Shown piece by piece: positions 60,982 through 64,000 of a stretch of DNA of 64,000 bases. Origin of the DNA: Pseudoxanthomonas beigongshangi (lineage in GTDB: Bacteria; Pseudomonadota; Gammaproteobacteria; Xanthomonadales; Xanthomonadaceae); assembly GCF_016820515.1 (NCBI RefSeq), contig NZ_JADHDV010000005.1, forward strand, positions 149,340 to 213,339, given 5' to 3'. Each line of letters opens with the position of its first letter. The first letter of the stretch is position 1. Position numbers and translations under genes: made by a program. The notes under the pieces were generated by a model. That model did not search any database, was not told where the DNA came from, and saw nothing but the letters and a program-made list of their open reading frames with translations.

Positions 60982-61841
60982 GACTTCCCGCAATCGTGGC
61001 GCTGTTGGTCGCCATCGTGCTGGGCCTGATGGGCTCGGTGTACGTGGTCCGCGAGGACCAGACCGGCCTGGTGCTCAACCTGGGCCGCGTGGCCCGCGCC
61101 GACATCCCGCCCGGCCTGCACTTCAAGTGGCCGCTGGTGGAAACCGCGCGCGTGTTCGACCGCCGCTTCCAGGTGCTGGAAACCCAGCCCGAGCGCTACC
61201 TGACCTCCGAGCGCAAGGACGTCAGCATCGACTTCTTCGCCGTGGGCCACATCTCCGACGTGCGCGCGTTCTACCGTGCCACCGGCGGCGACGAAAAGCT
61301 GGTCAATGATCGCCTAGCGCCGATCATCACCGACTCGCTGCGCAACGAAATCAACGCCCGCACCCTGACCCAGCTGGTCTCCGGCGATCGCAACCAGATC
61401 GTCACCGCCCAGCTCAAGGCCATCAACGAGGGCGCCGCCACCCTGGGCATGCGCATCACCGACCTGCGCCTGAAGCAGATCGACCTGCCCACCGACAGCC
61501 AGGTCATCACCGACGTCTACGAGCGCATGCGCGCCCAGCGCAAGCAGGTCGCCAGCCAGTTGCGCGCCGAAGGCGAAGAGCAGGCCCGCACCATCAGCGC
61601 CCAGGCCGATCGCGACCAGGCCGTGCTGGTGGCCGAAGCCGAACGCGACGCCCAGCGCCTGCGCGGCGAAGGCGACGCCGAAGCCGCCCGCATCTACGCC
61701 GCCGCCGCCAACAAGGACCCCTCGTTCTTCGCCTTCCAGCGCAGCCTGGAGTCGTACAAGAAGTCCTTCGCCGACGGCAACAGCGTCATCGTCCTGGACA
61801 AGGACGATCCGTTTTTGCAGTACTTGAAGAGCGACCGCTAA
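60978..61841 (+). CDS. hflC: HflC, FtsH-modulating membrane protein
   Basis: A 287-residue SPFH/band 7 partner of HflK with an N-terminal membrane anchor (AIVALLVAIVLGLMGSVYVV) and the typical VFDRRFQVLETQPERYLTSE and RLKQIDLP motifs. Its ATG overlaps the hflK stop (ATGA), which fits the one-to-one complex. The stop at 61841 is followed by heptad repeats. Confidence 0.95.
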   Translation: MRLPAIVALLVAIVLGLMGSVYVVREDQTGLVLNLGRVARADIPPGLHFKWPLVETARVFDRRFQVLETQPERYLTSERKDVSIDFFAVGHISDVRAFYRATGGDEKLVNDRLAPIITDSLRNEINARTLTQLVSGDRNQIVTAQLKAINEGAATLGMRITDLRLKQIDLPTDSQVITDVYERMRAQRKQVASQLRAEGEEQARTISAQADRDQAVLVAEAERDAQRLRGEGDAEAARIYAAAANKDPSFFAFQRSLESYKKSFADGNSVIVLDKDDPFLQYLKSDR

Positions 61842-61854
61842 GCGCGGTCGCTCG

Positions 61855-63872
<2,018 letters not shown>

Positions 63873-63909
63873 GTTGAGGTTGGGCTTAGGTCCACTGAGT
63901 AATGAAGAA

Positions 63910-63935
63910 AGCCCCGCATCGCGGGGCTTTTTTTG
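63910..63935 (+). terminator. Terminator after purA
   Basis: The stem AGCCCCGC / GCGGGGCT with an ATC loop is followed by a run of seven T. The remaining 65 bases of the window hold no gene that I can support. Confidence 0.88.
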
Positions 63936-64000
63936 TAAGTATGTCCGAGACGAAAACTCTGGCGGGCTACGTTATTGGTACGCCCCCGATTCCGTAGACA

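Noticed and set aside
63941..63997. 18-codon frame at the end of the window
   Set aside because: It is too short, has no ribosome site and follows directly on a terminator; a minus-strand frame there is also only about ten codons long.

Overview
The window is 64 kb of a high-GC gammaproteobacterial chromosome, most likely from the Xanthomonadaceae/Lysobacteraceae (Lysobacter, Luteimonas or Pseudoxanthomonas type). The reasons are the order of the housekeeping genes (pyrG-kdsA-eno-ftsB-ispD-ispF-truD-surE-pcm-nlpD, then yhbY/rlmE-ftsH-folP and miaA-hfq-hflX-hflK-hflC-purA), the many secreted peptidases and TonB receptors, and dispersed GTAG-headed REP palindromes of the kind known from Stenotrophomonas and its relatives. 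The genus is inference. I see no phage, IS element, CRISPR array, rRNA or tRNA gene.

Region 1 (1-9.4 kb): the tail of a membrane protein is followed by a minus-strand cell-surface-signalling locus. It holds an ECF sigma factor, a FecR-type anti-sigma protein, two paralogous TonB-dependent receptors (the first with an STN signalling domain, the second without) and a secreted prolyl oligopeptidase. The layout suggests regulated uptake and periplasmic cleavage of a peptide-like compound.

Region 2 (9.4-36.2 kb) is accessory metabolism and envelope. It encodes PHB depolymerase, a methyltransferase, HemJ, a lipoprotein alkaline phosphatase beside a triplicated 254-bp REP-containing repeat, a dicarboxylate symporter, GNAT, a two-subunit M16 peptidase, an acyl-CoA thioesterase, two C40 peptidases and SlyD. 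It also encodes a secreted RidA-like protein, two DUF418 membrane proteins, an M4 metallopeptidase, a flavin oxidoreductase with glutathione reductase, two transporters, a YbdK-type ligase and a second S9 peptidase.

Region 3 (36.4-64 kb) is core. It holds parE, CTP synthase, Kdo-8-P synthase, two unrecognised secreted proteins wedged before enolase, FtsB, the MEP genes ispD/ispF and truD. These are followed by surE-pcm-yqaA-nlpD, RlmE, FtsH, dihydropteroate synthase, MiaA, Hfq, HflX, the HflKC regulators of FtsH, a DUF2065 protein and adenylosuccinate synthetase. Many genes overlap by 1-4 bases and are probably translationally coupled.

The most unusual material is non-coding. There are 26 REP half-elements in six places, one triplicated together with the 3' end of the phosphatase gene, and another supplying a stop codon. 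AATCCCC/G heptads run right up to the start codons of miaA and the DUF2065 gene in place of a Shine-Dalgarno sequence. Several strong hairpins lie in leaders. No new system is proven; the best candidate is the sigma/anti-sigma/double-receptor/oligopeptidase locus.
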